A stretch of 64,000 nt of DNA from Chloroflexota bacterium (GCA_016191345.1 JACPOU010000003.1:21898-85897); one strand, 5' to 3'; shown: positions 16,010 through 25,680, counted from the first letter of the stretch. Notes: generated by a model from the letters alone, not told the origin. Numbers and translations: made by a program.

Positions 16010-17401
16010 ATGATCCCGGGGTCAAGCCCGCCATCCGGTGACGCCGTGAAGACCCTCGATCGCGACCGCCTCGCCGCGCTCATGGCGAGCGAGCAGGCCG
16101 ATTTCGTCGACCGCCATCCGAAGGCGGCCGCCCTTCACGAACGGGCCCGACGCTCGCTGCTCGCCGGCGTCCCGATGAACTGGATGGTCAAGTGGGCCGG
16201 CGCCTTTCCGCTCTACGTCGCGGACGCCTCGGGCGCCCATGTCCGGGATGTCGACGGCCACGACTACATCGACTTCAGCCTCGGCGACACCGGGGCGATG
16301 GCCGGGCACGGCGCCGCGCCGACGATCGCGGCTGTCGAGCGGCAGCTCCGCCGCGGCATCACGACGATGCTCCCGACCGAGGATGCGATCTGGGCCGGCG
16401 AGGAGCTGGGGCGCCGCTTCGGGCTCCCCTACTGGCAGTTCACGATCACCGCCACGGACGCGAATCGCTTCTCCCTCCGCCTCTGCCGGGCGATCACGGG
16501 CCGGCCCCTCGTCGCGGTCCACGACCACAACTATCACGGCACCGTCGACGAGACCTTCGCCTGGCTGGGCCCGGATGGGGCGGTGGAATCGCGGCGCGGC
16601 AACATGGGGCCCCAGGTGGACCCGGCCACGACGACCCGGGTCGTGCCCTTCAACGACCTCGGGGCGCTCGAGCAGGTCCTCGCCGATCGCCAGGTCGCTG
16701 CCCTGCTCATCGAGCCGGCCCTCACCAACGTCGGGATCGTCCTGCCCGAGCCCGGCTACCTCGACGGCGTCCGCGAGCTCACCCGCCGGTACGGGACGGT
16801 CCTCATCCACGACGAGACCCACACGATCTGCGCCGGCCCGGGCGGCGTCACGGGGCGCGACGGCCACGAGCCGGACATGCTCGTCGTCGGCAAGACGATC
16901 GGCGGCGGGATCCCCGTCGCCACCTCCGGCATGTCGGCGGCCATCGCGGACCGGGTTGCGGCGGCCACGAGCCTCGAGGACGCCGACGTGAACGGCATCG
17001 GCGGCACGCTTGCCGGCTACGCCCTCTCGCTGGCTGCCGTGCGGGCCACGCTCGGCGAGGTCCTCACGGCGGAGGCATTCGAGCGGATGATCCCCCGCGC
17101 CGAACGCTGGGCGGCCGGCGTCGACGACGTGCTCGCCCGGCAGGCCGTCCCGTGGCACGTGACCCGGCTCGGCGCCCGCGCCGAGTACCACTTCATGCCG
17201 ACCCCGCCGCGAACCGGCGCCGAGCAGTGGGCGAACGGCGACTTCGAGCTGGAGCGCTTCCTCCATCTCTGGGCCATGAACCGGGGCATCCTCATGACGC
17301 CCTTCCACAACATGGCCCTCATGTCACCGGCCACGTCGGAGGCAGACGTGGACCGCCACACCGAGGTCTTCGAGGCGGCCGTCCGGGCGCTCTTCGGCTG
17401 A
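16010..17401 (+). CDS. class III PLP-dependent aminotransferase (GSAM-like)
   Basis: A 463-residue aminotransferase of class III, nearest in style to glutamate-1-semialdehyde aminomutase and related transaminases. The motifs seen are VRDVDGHDYIDFSLGDTGAMAGHG at the N-terminus, TITATDANRFSLRLCRAITGRPLVAVHDHNYHG (a variant of the usual GSEAN...FKGGYHG region), LIHDETHT (the PLP-contacting Asp) and VVGKTIGGGIPVATSG with the Schiff-base Lys. The first Met at 16010 lacks a ribosome site; GTG 16046 is an alternative. No haem genes adjoin it, so haem synthesis is unlikely. Amino donor and substrate are unknown; argD activity for the window's arg operon is possible but unsupported. Confidence 0.82.
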   Translation: MIPGSSPPSGDAVKTLDRDRLAALMASEQADFVDRHPKAAALHERARRSLLAGVPMNWMVKWAGAFPLYVADASGAHVRDVDGHDYIDFSLGDTGAMAGHGAAPTIAAVERQLRRGITTMLPTEDAIWAGEELGRRFGLPYWQFTITATDANRFSLRLCRAITGRPLVAVHDHNYHGTVDETFAWLGPDGAVESRRGNMGPQVDPATTTRVVPFNDLGALEQVLADRQVAALLIEPALTNVGIVLPEPGYLDGVRELTRRYGTVLIHDETHTICAGPGGVTGRDGHEPDMLVVGKTIGGGIPVATSGMSAAIADRVAAATSLEDADVNGIGGTLAGYALSLAAVRATLGEVLTAEAFERMIPRAERWAAGVDDVLARQAVPWHVTRLGARAEYHFMPTPPRTGAEQWANGDFELERFLHLWAMNRGILMTPFHNMALMSPATSEADVDRHTEVFEAAVRALFG

Positions 17402-17437
17402 GCGCGGTGCGACAGGCAACCTGACACACCGTCGGGC

Positions 17438-17443
17438 TAGAGT
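17438..17443 (+). promoter_or_regulatory. -10-like hexamer TAGAGT
   Basis: TAGAGT is followed by 8 bases and then GTG 17452. It overlaps the alternative TTG 17443, which argues for the GTG start. Confidence 0.35.
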
Positions 17444-17451
17444 TGCCGGCA

Positions 17452-20400
17452 GTGCAACGGCATGAAGACGGGACGATCGTCGTCTCCGCAAGCGACCTCG
17501 TGGGCTTCCTCGAGTGCGACCACCTGGTCACCCTCGAGCAGTCGCGTGCCCGCGGGGAGATCGAGAAGCCCTTCCACTTCGACCCCCAGCTCGAGCTCCT
17601 GCGGAAGCGCGGCTACGCCCACGAGCATGCGGAGATCGCGCGCCTGACCGCGGCCGGGCGAACGGTCGTCGAGATGACGCTCCGCGACCCGAAAACGCCG
17701 GCGGACCTTCGAGCCGCCGAGGCCGAGACCCTGGCCGCGATGCGGGCCGGCACGGACGTCATCTTCCAGGCCACGGTGTTCGACGGGCGGTGGCGAGGCC
17801 ACCCGGACTTCCTCGTCCGCCGCGACGACCGGCCGTCGGCCCTCGGATCGTGGAGCTACGACGTCGCCGACACGAAGCTCGCCAGCCATGTGAAGGCGTC
17901 GGCGATCCTCCAGATGTGCGTGTACGCCGATCGCATCGAACAGCTCCAGGGCACCCCACCCGAGCGGCTGACGGTCGTGACCGGCGATGCCGGCGTGCAC
18001 CCCCATCGCTATGACGACTACGCGGCGTACTACCGGGCCACGAAGGCGCGCTTCGAGGCGCGAGTCTTCGGGCCCGACGCCGACGTCGCGCCGGCCACCT
18101 ACCCGGAGCCCGTCGGCCACTGTGACATCTGCCCGTGGTGGACGATGTGCATGGACCGCCGGCGCGCCGACGATCATCTCTCGATCGTCGCCGGAGCGGC
18201 GAAGGTCCAGCGGCGACGCCTCGTCGATGCGGGGGTCACGACACTCACTGCGCTCGCCGAGCTGCCACCCGAGACCAGGATCGAGCGGCTGCAGCCGCGC
18301 ATCCTCGAGCGCCTCCATCGCCAGGCGGCCCTTCAGCTGGACGAGCGACGTACGCACGTGCCGAGCTACGAGCTGATCCCGCCGAACCCGGAGGACCCCG
18401 GCAAGGGCCTGTCGGGCCTCCCCGAGCCATCGCCGCTCGATGTCTTCTTCGACCTCGAGGCGGACCCGCTCGCGATTGACGGTGGGCTGGAATACCTCTT
18501 CGGCTGGGCCGAGGTCGTTCCCGGTGGCGAACCCGACTTCCATGTCATCTGGGCGCACGACCGGGCGGCCGAGAAGGCCGCGCTCGAGGCCTTCATCGAC
18601 CTCGTCATGGAGCGCCGCGCCCGGGATCCGGGAATGCATGTCTACCACTACGGAGGCTACGAATCGGGCGCCCTCAAGCGGCTCATGCAGCGTCATGCGA
18701 CGCGCGAGGACGAGATCGACGTCCTGCTCCGCGGCCGCGTCCTCGTCAACCTCTACGACCATGTCGTCCGCCAGGGCATCCGCGCCAGCGTGGAGAGCTA
18801 TTCCATCAAGAAGCTCGAAGTCTTCTACATGCCCGAGCGCGAGGGCGGGATCACGAACGCCGGATTCTCGATCGTGGAGTACGAGCGCTGGCTGGACAGC
18901 GGTTCGCCCGAGATCCTCGACGCGATCGCGGCCTACAACCGCGACGACTGCATCTCGAACCTCCGCCTCCGGGACTGGCTGGAAGCGCGCCGGATCGAAG
19001 CCCTGGATGAGCACCCGGAGTGGTATCCGGGCGGCGTCGTCCCACGGCCGGGGCCGGTCGACGGCGAGCCGACGCCTGACCTCGCGGCCGCCCAGGCCGA
19101 GACGCACGCCCGCGAGGATCGCCTTCGCGCGGACCTGCCGGCCGCCCGCGAGGACCGGACGGAGGACCAGCAGGCCGCGTGGCTGCTCGCCGGACTGCTC
19201 GACTGGCACCGGCGGGAGGCCCGGCCGCAGTGGTGGGATCATTTCAGGCTCCGCGAGGCGTCCCTCGAGGACCTGATCGCGGATTCGAGCGCCCTCGGCG
19301 GGCTGACGTTCGAGCAGGACCTCGGCCGGATCGCCCGGTCGGCCCGGCGGCGCTACTCGTTCGACCCAGCCCAGGAAACGAAGGTCGTCGAGGGCAAGTC
19401 CTATCTCGATCCGCACGCGCTGACGAACGTCACGGTCATCGCGATGGACCCCCTGGCCGGGCAAGTCGACCTGAAGCTCAACCCGGCCGCGCCGCATCCG
19501 GTTGCGCTCATCCCGGGCAAGCCATACAGCGGCGAGCCGATGCGATCCGCCCTCGGTCGCCTTGCCGATGACGTCATCGACCGTGGAGTCGCGGCCGAGG
19601 GCCGCTTCCAAGCGGCGCGCGACCTCCTGCGGCGGCAACCGCCGCGGGTCGCCGGGGTCGCTCGCGGCGACGCCCTGATGCCGCAGGGCGACCAACCGAC
19701 GCCCACCGCTCGACGGCTCGCGATCTCCCTCGTCGAAACCGTGCTCCCCATCCAGGGGCCGCCCGGGACCGGCAAGACCTGGACCGCGGCCCGGATGATC
19801 CTCGACCTCGTCGCCGCCGGTCGACGCGTCGGGGTGAGCGCCCAGTCGCACCGGGTCATCTCGAACCTCCTCGAGGCCATCGTCGCGGCTGGAGGCAAGG
19901 AGGGTCATGCCATCCGCATCGGCCAACGGACCGACGAGGGCGACGGCGGGGTCCCAGGCGGGGTCGAGCGGATCGCCAGCACGGAAGCCATTCCCGAGGG
20001 CATCCGGGCCGGGAGCTGGGACGTGATCGGTGGGACCCCATGGGTCTGGGCGCGCCCGGAACTGGAGTCCGCTGTCGACGTCCTCTTCGTGGACGAGGCC
20101 GGCCAGTTCTCACTCGCCAACGCGCTCGCCGTGGCCGGCGCGTGTGGATCCCTCGTGCTGCTCGGGGACCCGAACCAGCTGCCGCAGGTCTCGAGCGGGA
20201 CGCACCCCGAGGGAGCCGAAGCCTCCGCCCTGGAGCACCTCGTCGGCGAGCGACGGACGATCGAGCCGGATCGCGGCCTGCTCCTGACCACGACCTATCG
20301 GCTCCACCCGGCGGTGAACGCCTTCATCTCGCCGGCGTTCTACGACGGCCGCCTGGAGACGGATGCGTCCACCGCGCGGCAGGTCCTCGGCCCGGGCGAG

Positions 20401-21003
20401 ATCGTCGGCGGGCAAGGCGTTCGACGTGTCGCGCTTCGCCATGAGGGGGCGCGCAACAAGTCACGCGAAGAGGCGGATTGGGTCGTGGGTGCGATCGACG
20501 CCCTGCGAGACCGCGTTTGGCGCGACCGGGACGGGATCGAGCGGCGACTGACCGTTGACGACATCCTCGTCGTGGCGCCGTACAACGCGCAGGTGGCCGA
20601 GATCGCGCGGCTCGGGGAAGAGCGACTTGGCGTTCGGCCGAACGTGGGCACAGTGGACAAGTTCCAGGGTCGCGAGGCGCCTGTCGCCATCTACTCCATG
20701 ACCACCTCGACGCCGGACGATGCTCCACGCGACCTCGAATTCCTCTACTCCGGCAATCGCCTGAACGTCGCGATCTCCCGGGCGATGAGCCTCGCCATCC
20801 TGGTCGCGAGCCCGGCGCTCCTCCTCGTGGCCTGCAGGACCCCGGAGCAGATGCGCCTCCTCAACGTGCTCTGCCGGTACGTGGAGATCGCCACGCTCGT
20901 GGACGTCGGTCAAGGCGTCGGCCCGCCACCGACCGTGGGGCCCCGGTCGCCCGGCGACGTGGCCGGGCCCGGAACGCCGATGCCGCTCAAGCTCGGCCTC
21001 TGA
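17452..21003 (+). CDS. TM0106-type RecB/Cas4-like nuclease fused to DEDD exonuclease and SF1 helicase
   Basis: A giant protein of 1183 residues with three parts. (1) A Cas4/RecB-like nuclease, about 1-235: Cys22 (FLECDHL) plus Cys224, Cys227 and Cys233 (CDICPWWTMC) form a likely Fe-S quartet, with catalytic VADTK and QMCVY segments. (2) An RNase H-fold DEDD exonuclease, about 325-510: FFDLEADP (D334, E336) and YNRDDC (about 498). (3) A UPF1/Dna2-like SF1 helicase, about 700-1150: GPPGTGKT (K775), DEAG (D881), GDPNQLPQ, TTYRLHP, TVDKFQGRE and NVAISRA. All key motifs look intact. GTG 17452 is preferred to TTG 17443. A role in DNA repair or defence is inferred; no defence genes adjoin it. Confidence 0.9.
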   Translation: MQRHEDGTIVVSASDLVGFLECDHLVTLEQSRARGEIEKPFHFDPQLELLRKRGYAHEHAEIARLTAAGRTVVEMTLRDPKTPADLRAAEAETLAAMRAGTDVIFQATVFDGRWRGHPDFLVRRDDRPSALGSWSYDVADTKLASHVKASAILQMCVYADRIEQLQGTPPERLTVVTGDAGVHPHRYDDYAAYYRATKARFEARVFGPDADVAPATYPEPVGHCDICPWWTMCMDRRRADDHLSIVAGAAKVQRRRLVDAGVTTLTALAELPPETRIERLQPRILERLHRQAALQLDERRTHVPSYELIPPNPEDPGKGLSGLPEPSPLDVFFDLEADPLAIDGGLEYLFGWAEVVPGGEPDFHVIWAHDRAAEKAALEAFIDLVMERRARDPGMHVYHYGGYESGALKRLMQRHATREDEIDVLLRGRVLVNLYDHVVRQGIRASVESYSIKKLEVFYMPEREGGITNAGFSIVEYERWLDSGSPEILDAIAAYNRDDCISNLRLRDWLEARRIEALDEHPEWYPGGVVPRPGPVDGEPTPDLAAAQAETHAREDRLRADLPAAREDRTEDQQAAWLLAGLLDWHRREARPQWWDHFRLREASLEDLIADSSALGGLTFEQDLGRIARSARRRYSFDPAQETKVVEGKSYLDPHALTNVTVIAMDPLAGQVDLKLNPAAPHPVALIPGKPYSGEPMRSALGRLADDVIDRGVAAEGRFQAARDLLRRQPPRVAGVARGDALMPQGDQPTPTARRLAISLVETVLPIQGPPGTGKTWTAARMILDLVAAGRRVGVSAQSHRVISNLLEAIVAAGGKEGHAIRIGQRTDEGDGGVPGGVERIASTEAIPEGIRAGSWDVIGGTPWVWARPELESAVDVLFVDEAGQFSLANALAVAGACGSLVLLGDPNQLPQVSSGTHPEGAEASALEHLVGERRTIEPDRGLLLTTTYRLHPAVNAFISPAFYDGRLETDASTARQVLGPGEIVGGQGVRRVALRHEGARNKSREEADWVVGAIDALRDRVWRDRDGIERRLTVDDILVVAPYNAQVAEIARLGEERLGVRPNVGTVDKFQGREAPVAIYSMTTSTPDDAPRDLEFLYSGNRLNVAISRAMSLAILVASPALLLVACRTPEQMRLLNVLCRYVEIATLVDVGQGVGPPPTVGPRSPGDVAGPGTPMPLKLGL

Positions 21004-21033
21004 AAGCTCCGGACCGCGTATCGTTCGCGCCCG

Positions 21034-22317
21034 ATGACCGCCCCCCTCGACCCCGTCGCGCTCGCCGCCGCGCGCCGCCGCGCGCGGCTCAGCCTGGTCG
21101 CCGGGGTCGCGCTCGGGAGCACCGGGCACATCGCCGCGGTCACGGTCGCCACGATCGTGGCCCAGGACCTGCTCGGATCGCCGACGCTGGCCGGGGCGCC
21201 GGGCGCGACTGTCGTCCTCGGTGCCGCCATCGGGAGCGTGACGCTCTCGAACGTCATGGCTCGTCGCGGGCGTCGCCCGGGGCTGGTGGCGGGCTACGCG
21301 ATCGGCGTCGGTGGCGCCCTGCTCGCGACGCTCGCGGTCATCACTCGATCCTTCCCGGTCCTCCTGGTCGGCACGCTCTTCATCGGCTTCGGGAACAGCT
21401 CCAACCAGCTCTCGCGGTACACGGCCGCGGATCTCGCCCCGGCCGCCCGACGGGCCTCCGCGATCGGGACGGTCGTCTGGGCGGCGACCATCGGCTCGGT
21501 TGCCGGGCCCTGGCTGGTGCCCATCGCGAGCGACTACGCCGCCTCGATCGGGCTGCCCGCGCTCGCGGGCCCCTATCTCGTTCCGGTCGTGTTCGTCGCG
21601 ATCGCGGCGGCGCTCTCGTTCGCCCTGCTCCGCCCGGATCCCTACGTGATCGCGGACGCGTCGGCACCGCGGCAGGTCGAGGCGCGCCCCGAGGACGGCG
21701 CCACGGCCATCCGGGACACCCTCCGCCGACCCGGGGTCGCCGCCTCGATCGTCGCCCTCGTGGTCGGCCAGTTCGTCATGACCCTGATCATGACGATGAC
21801 GCCGCTCCACATGACCCAGAATGATGGCAACCTCGGCGCGGTCGGCGCGGTGCTGTCGGCACACACGCTCGGGATGTTCGCACTGTCGCCGCTCTCCGGA
21901 CGCTTCAGCGAGCGGATCGGGGCGGTCCCGACGATCTTCGCCGGCACCGCCGTCCTGGCGGTCGCCGCGATCATGGCCGCCACCGCACCGCCGACGGGCG
22001 GGCCCCTGCTCGTCGCGGCCCTGTTCCTGCTCGGCTTCGGCTGGAATCTCGGGTTCGTCGCCGGCAGCACGCTCCTGTCCGAGCACCTCGAGGTCCACGA
22101 GCGGACCCGCATCCAGGGCCTCGCGGACGGGCTGATCTGGAGTTCCGCCGCGGCGGCGAGCCTCGGCTCGGGCGTGATCATGGCGTTCGCCGGCTATACG
22201 GCCCTCGGGATCCTGGGCACCGGTGCAGCGGCCATCCCCGTGCTCGTCCTCCGCGCCCACCGCCGCGCGATCGGGCACCACCATGAGCACGCCGAGGCCG
22301 AGGTCCCGATCGCCTGA
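21034..22317 (+). CDS. MFS transporter
   Basis: A 427-residue major facilitator with about 12 hydrophobic helices. The loop between helices 2 and 3 carries the MFS pattern as NVMARRGRRPGLVAGYAIG, and a central cytosolic loop lies near 205-235. The second half repeats the pattern with GRFSERIGAVPTIFAG. The C-terminus has a His/Glu tail (GHHHEHAEAE), which could bind metal but may be incidental. It is an exporter-like protein with no assignable substrate. ATG 21034 follows TATCGT by 9 bases. It converges on the M20 peptidase gene with a 12-base gap. Confidence 0.85.
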   Translation: MTAPLDPVALAAARRRARLSLVAGVALGSTGHIAAVTVATIVAQDLLGSPTLAGAPGATVVLGAAIGSVTLSNVMARRGRRPGLVAGYAIGVGGALLATLAVITRSFPVLLVGTLFIGFGNSSNQLSRYTAADLAPAARRASAIGTVVWAATIGSVAGPWLVPIASDYAASIGLPALAGPYLVPVVFVAIAAALSFALLRPDPYVIADASAPRQVEARPEDGATAIRDTLRRPGVAASIVALVVGQFVMTLIMTMTPLHMTQNDGNLGAVGAVLSAHTLGMFALSPLSGRFSERIGAVPTIFAGTAVLAVAAIMAATAPPTGGPLLVAALFLLGFGWNLGFVAGSTLLSEHLEVHERTRIQGLADGLIWSSAAAASLGSGVIMAFAGYTALGILGTGAAAIPVLVLRAHRRAIGHHHEHAEAEVPIA

Positions 22318-22329
22318 GGGGCTCGACGC

Positions 22330-23604
22330 CTACCCGATCGTGCGCACCACGAAGGCGGCGAGGACCCGGGCGCAGGCCACGACCTGCTCCAGCGGCACGA
22401 ACTCGTCGGCACTGTGGGCGACCGCCACGTGACCCGGCCCGAAGATGACCGTCGGCGTGCCGCCCTCGTTGACGAGCAGGCGCATGTCGGCGCCATATGG
22501 CTCGCCCAGGAACGCGGGGCGCCGGCCAAGGACGGATTCCACCGTTGCCGCCAGCGCCTGCGGCAAGGGATGGTCGACGGAGACGCGGGACGACGAGAAC
22601 CGCCCCCCGACGATCTCGACCGTCGGCGGGTGGTCGCGCAGGAACGGATCGCCGTCCGCGGCCGCCGCGATGACTCCCCGGAGGCGGACCTCCGCGTCCC
22701 GCCACGACTCCCCGAGCGCGACGCCGTACCGGCCGTCGGCGACGACGCGGTCCATGACCGTCGAGGCCCAGTCCCCGCCCCTGACCATCCCCACGATCGT
22801 GGGATAGGGCAATCCGAGGGCGGTCATCAGCGGATCCGTCTCGGCGGCGTTGCGCGCCGCCTCGTCGGCCTCGAGCGCCCGGATGAGCGTCGTCAGGCCG
22901 TCGAGCGCGGAGACGCCCTCGCGACGCATCGAGGCGTGGGCAGCCCGGCCGGGGACCGTGAGGCGGAAGGTGATCGCGCCGGCATGGGCAATGACGATCT
23001 CGAGGTCGGTCGGCTCGGTGATGATCGCGAGGTCACCCGTGACCCCCGCCCGGATCGCCGCCAGCATCCCCTGCCCGCCGTCCTCCTCCGACGGGACGAA
23101 GGCGACCACGAGCTCGCCGCCGAGCGCCGAGGCGGCGCCGGACTCGACGAGGGCGCGGACGGCTGCCAGGATCGAGGCGCAGCCGCCCTTCATGTCCACG
23201 GCGCCGCGTCCGAAGAGGCGGCCGTCGCGGATCTCCGCGCCCCACGGGTCCACGTTCCAGGTCGCCGGATCGCCGACCGGGACGACGTCGAGGTGGCCGA
23301 CCAGGAGCAGCCGCCGCCCGCCGGGCCTGCCGAGCCGGGCGACGACGACAGGCAGCTCCGCGCGCGGCATCTCCTCGCCCGGCCAGTCCGGATCATCCCG
23401 GGCGAACGCGACCGGATCCGTCTCGATCCGGTCCACGTCGAGGCCCATCTCCTCGAGCATCGCGGCCACGAGTTCCATGACCGCCCGCTCGTCGCCGGTC
23501 ACGCTGGGCGTCCGGACGAGGCGCTCCAGGTCGGCGACGGCCTGGGGGCCGCGGACACGCGCCGCGACCTCGGCCGCAGCGAGCTCCCGGCCGGCGTCAG
23601 GCAC
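22330..23604 (-). CDS. M20 family metallopeptidase (ArgE/DapE/CPG2-like)
   Basis: A 424-residue zinc amidohydrolase. The metal ligands are in the expected places: LLVGHLDVVPVG, GRGAVDMKGG, PSEEDGG with the catalytic Glu, TEPTD, and a late His in VAHSADEFV. The lid domain (about 185-310) contains AHASMRREG. Family members deacylate N-acyl amino acids or cleave dipeptides. GTG 23604 overlaps the stop of the DDAH-like gene by 8 bases. The pairing with an arginine-modifying hydrolase suggests work on arginine or N-acyl amino-acid derivatives, but substrate identity is inference. Confidence 0.88.
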   Translation of the reverse strand: MPDAGRELAAAEVAARVRGPQAVADLERLVRTPSVTGDERAVMELVAAMLEEMGLDVDRIETDPVAFARDDPDWPGEEMPRAELPVVVARLGRPGGRRLLLVGHLDVVPVGDPATWNVDPWGAEIRDGRLFGRGAVDMKGGCASILAAVRALVESGAASALGGELVVAFVPSEEDGGQGMLAAIRAGVTGDLAIITEPTDLEIVIAHAGAITFRLTVPGRAAHASMRREGVSALDGLTTLIRALEADEAARNAAETDPLMTALGLPYPTIVGMVRGGDWASTVMDRVVADGRYGVALGESWRDAEVRLRGVIAAAADGDPFLRDHPPTVEIVGGRFSSSRVSVDHPLPQALAATVESVLGRRPAFLGEPYGADMRLLVNEGGTPTVIFGPGHVAVAHSADEFVPLEQVVACARVLAAFVVRTIG

Positions 23605-24481
23605 GGAGGATGGGCCGGGTCATGCAGGTCGGCCCGCCGGACCCGTTGATCCCGATCTCGGTCGCCGGATAGGTGTGGACCTCGCACCCGGCGGCGGCCA
23701 TGGCGGCGGCGGTCGCCGGGTTGCCCTCGGCGGCGATGACGACCCCGGGCGCGACCGCGAGGACGTTGCAGCCCAGCGTCGGGAACTCCTCCGCCGGGAC
23801 CGGGATCAGCCGGATGCCGAGGTCGTTGCAGAGCTCCCAGAGGCCCACGGGGAGGAGCGGCTCGAAGACCACGGCAAGGTCGTCGGCCAGCGGCGAGATC
23901 ACGGACAGCAGGTGGACCAGCTCCGCGGGCCCCCGCCAGTACGGGACGTCGAAGACCCGGACGTCGCCGCCGACGATCGCCGCGAGCTGTTCCACCCCGG
24001 CCGAGTTGGTGCGGAGGGTCCGCCCGATGCAGAAGAGGTCCGGCCGGAGCCAGAACGTGTCGCCGCCCTCGATCGTGCCGGGGGCCTCGATCCGGCCGGC
24101 CGTCGGGATTCCGGCCGCGATGGTCCAGGCCTCGATGACCGCCGGCTCCGGGAGCCGGTTCGGCTTGCCCGGTCGGAGCGGGATGGCCCCCGCGTCGGCG
24201 ACGAGCAGCGGATCGAACGTGTACAGCAGGTCCGGGCTGGCGATCTCCGCCTCGAGCACGTGAACGCGCGGCCCGAGGCCGCCGAGGAGCTCGACGAATT
24301 CCGCGTGCTCGCGCCGGGCAAGCTCGAGATCCACCGGGTGGAGGAAGCCGTGGGCGGGGTCGCCAAAGGCCGCCCCGAATGCCGGCCCGGGCCGCTTCAC
24401 GAGCACGTCGAGCAGGGGCGCGGTCATGCTCTGCGCGCCGTACCGGCGATCCGTCGAAGGGCCGCTCACCTCAGTCGTCAT
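23597..24481 (-). CDS. DDAH-like amidinotransferase-superfamily hydrolase
   Basis: A 294-residue protein of the dimethylarginine dimethylaminohydrolase/arginine deiminase superfamily. The pattern is GFLHPVDLELA, TIEGGDTFWLRPDLFCIGRTLRTNSAGVEQL, VIAAEGNPAT, then EVHTYPATEIGINGSGGPTCMTRPIL with the catalytic Cys near the C-terminus. ATG 24481 is 6 bases from TATCCT on the minus strand; ATG 24427 is a later alternative. The length fits DDAH. The substrate could be methylated arginine or another guanidino compound. It is translationally coupled to the M20 peptidase. Confidence 0.85.
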   Translation of the reverse strand: MTTEVSGPSTDRRYGAQSMTAPLLDVLVKRPGPAFGAAFGDPAHGFLHPVDLELARREHAEFVELLGGLGPRVHVLEAEIASPDLLYTFDPLLVADAGAIPLRPGKPNRLPEPAVIEAWTIAAGIPTAGRIEAPGTIEGGDTFWLRPDLFCIGRTLRTNSAGVEQLAAIVGGDVRVFDVPYWRGPAELVHLLSVISPLADDLAVVFEPLLPVGLWELCNDLGIRLIPVPAEEFPTLGCNVLAVAPGVVIAAEGNPATAAAMAAAGCEVHTYPATEIGINGSGGPTCMTRPILRA

Positions 24482-24487
24482 CCGCGC

Positions 24488-24493
24488 AGGATA
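24488..24493 (-). promoter_or_regulatory. -10-like hexamer TATCCT
   Basis: On the minus strand TATCCT precedes ATG 24481 by 6 bases. It suggests that the DDAH-like gene has its own leaderless promoter within the 52-base gap behind the FAD oxidase gene. Confidence 0.4.
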
Positions 24494-24533
24494 CGCAGCG
24501 ACGGCTGGCCGTCGCACGCGGCCAACGCCCGCT

Positions 24534-25676
24534 TCACGATCCATGCACGAGGCCGAAGCGAGCGGGATCGAATGTCGCGGGAATCGGCGGCGCGTCCGTC
24601 CGTCCGAGGACCAGGTCCGCCACCTGGCGAGCCGAGGCTGGGCCGGTGGAAATCCCCCACGGACCGTGGCCGGCTGCAATGTAGGCACGGTCGAGGCCGG
24701 GGATCCGCCCGACGAGCGGCCGTCCGTCACGGGCGAACGGCCGGGCGCAGGCCCGATGGGCGATCACGGGCGCCGTGGCGATCGCGGGCACGAACGCGGC
24801 GCCTGCCCGGAGGATCCGGGCCTCCCACTCCGCCGGATCCGGTTCCGAGAGGAGGAAGGTGGAGCCCACGCTGCTCGACCCGCCGGCCGTCACGAGGCTG
24901 AACTCGACCTTTGGTTGGTGCGGGCCGGCGCCGCCCTCGTCCCCCGGCTCCGTCGCGATCCCGAGCTGCTCGATGACGTGCCGGGGCGGCCTTGCCAGCG
25001 CCACGGCCACGACCACGCCCCAGAGCGGGACGATCGGCCGCCACGAGCCTCCGGGGTCGATGAGTGCCGGACTCCAGGGACCGGCGGCGACGACGACGGC
25101 ACCCGCCGGTTCGATGCCGGCTTCCGTGCGGACGCCGGTGACCGTGGACCCGGCGAGGTCCAGGCCGACGGCGGTCGAGGTCCGAACCGTGGCGCCCCGG
25201 GCCGTCGCCCAGTCCGCGAACGCGTGCGTCGCGGCCGCCGGGGTCACGGGATAGCCGATCTCCACGCGGCACGCGGCAAGTCCGGGGGCGAGGCTCGGCT
25301 CGAGGGCGGCCACGGCCGCCTGGTCGAGGACGTCGATCCGGAGGTGGGGCTGGGCAGCGGCGACCGATGCCGCCCCGGCCCGGGCACGCTCGGCATCGGG
25401 GGTCAGGAACAGGAGGCCCGCTGGCGTCGACGGCAGGCAGAACGCTCGGTCCGATGCCGCTGCGAGGTCCGCGTAGAGGTCCAGGGTCAGCCGATGGAGG
25501 CTCGCGAGCGCCTCGTCCATCGGGTGCTGGACGACGCCGGAGTTGCGGCCCGAGGCGCCGGCCGCGATCCCGTCACGCTCGTACAAGGTGACCCGCGCGC
25601 CGGCGTCGGCGAGGTAGGCGGCCGTCGCGGCGCCGACGATTCCACCGCCGACGACGGCGACGTCCGGAAGCGCCAC
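24534..25676 (-). CDS. FAD-dependent amino-acid oxidase (DAO/GlyOx-like)
   Basis: A 380-residue flavoprotein. It has an N-terminal FAD dinucleotide motif VAVVGGGIVGAATAAYLADAGARVTLYE and the family sequence GASGRNSGVVQHP. The second FAD segment is TEAGIEPAGAVVVAAGPWSPAL, and C-terminal HGPWGISTGPASARQVADLV completes the fold. GTG 25676 lies 4 bases after the stop of the cysteine-desulfurase-like gene, so it is in the same operon. It probably oxidises a D-amino acid, glycine or N-methyl amino acid in the cytosol; the substrate is unknown. A Gly/His-rich loop (EPGDEGGAGPHQPK) is unusual. Confidence 0.86.
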   Translation of the reverse strand: MALPDVAVVGGGIVGAATAAYLADAGARVTLYERDGIAAGASGRNSGVVQHPMDEALASLHRLTLDLYADLAAASDRAFCLPSTPAGLLFLTPDAERARAGAASVAAAQPHLRIDVLDQAAVAALEPSLAPGLAACRVEIGYPVTPAAATHAFADWATARGATVRTSTAVGLDLAGSTVTGVRTEAGIEPAGAVVVAAGPWSPALIDPGGSWRPIVPLWGVVVAVALARPPRHVIEQLGIATEPGDEGGAGPHQPKVEFSLVTAGGSSSVGSTFLLSEPDPAEWEARILRAGAAFVPAIATAPVIAHRACARPFARDGRPLVGRIPGLDRAYIAAGHGPWGISTGPASARQVADLVLGRTDAPPIPATFDPARFGLVHGS

Positions 25677-25680
25677 CGGC

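Noticed and set aside
16010..17401. Calling the class III aminotransferase argD or hemL
   Set aside because: It is 41 kb from the arg operon with no haem genes nearby, and its PLP-region sequence fits neither well. Only the broader family is supported.
17437..19926. 829-residue minus-strand frame opposite the nuclease-helicase
   Set aside because: It is the antisense of a clearly coding gene with intact motifs. Its composition (Arg, Gly, Glu, Asp, Val) is that of a GC-rich shadow.
20461..22290. 609-residue minus-strand frame opposite the MFS gene
   Set aside because: The plus strand has clear membrane helices and MFS motifs; the antisense frame is low complexity.
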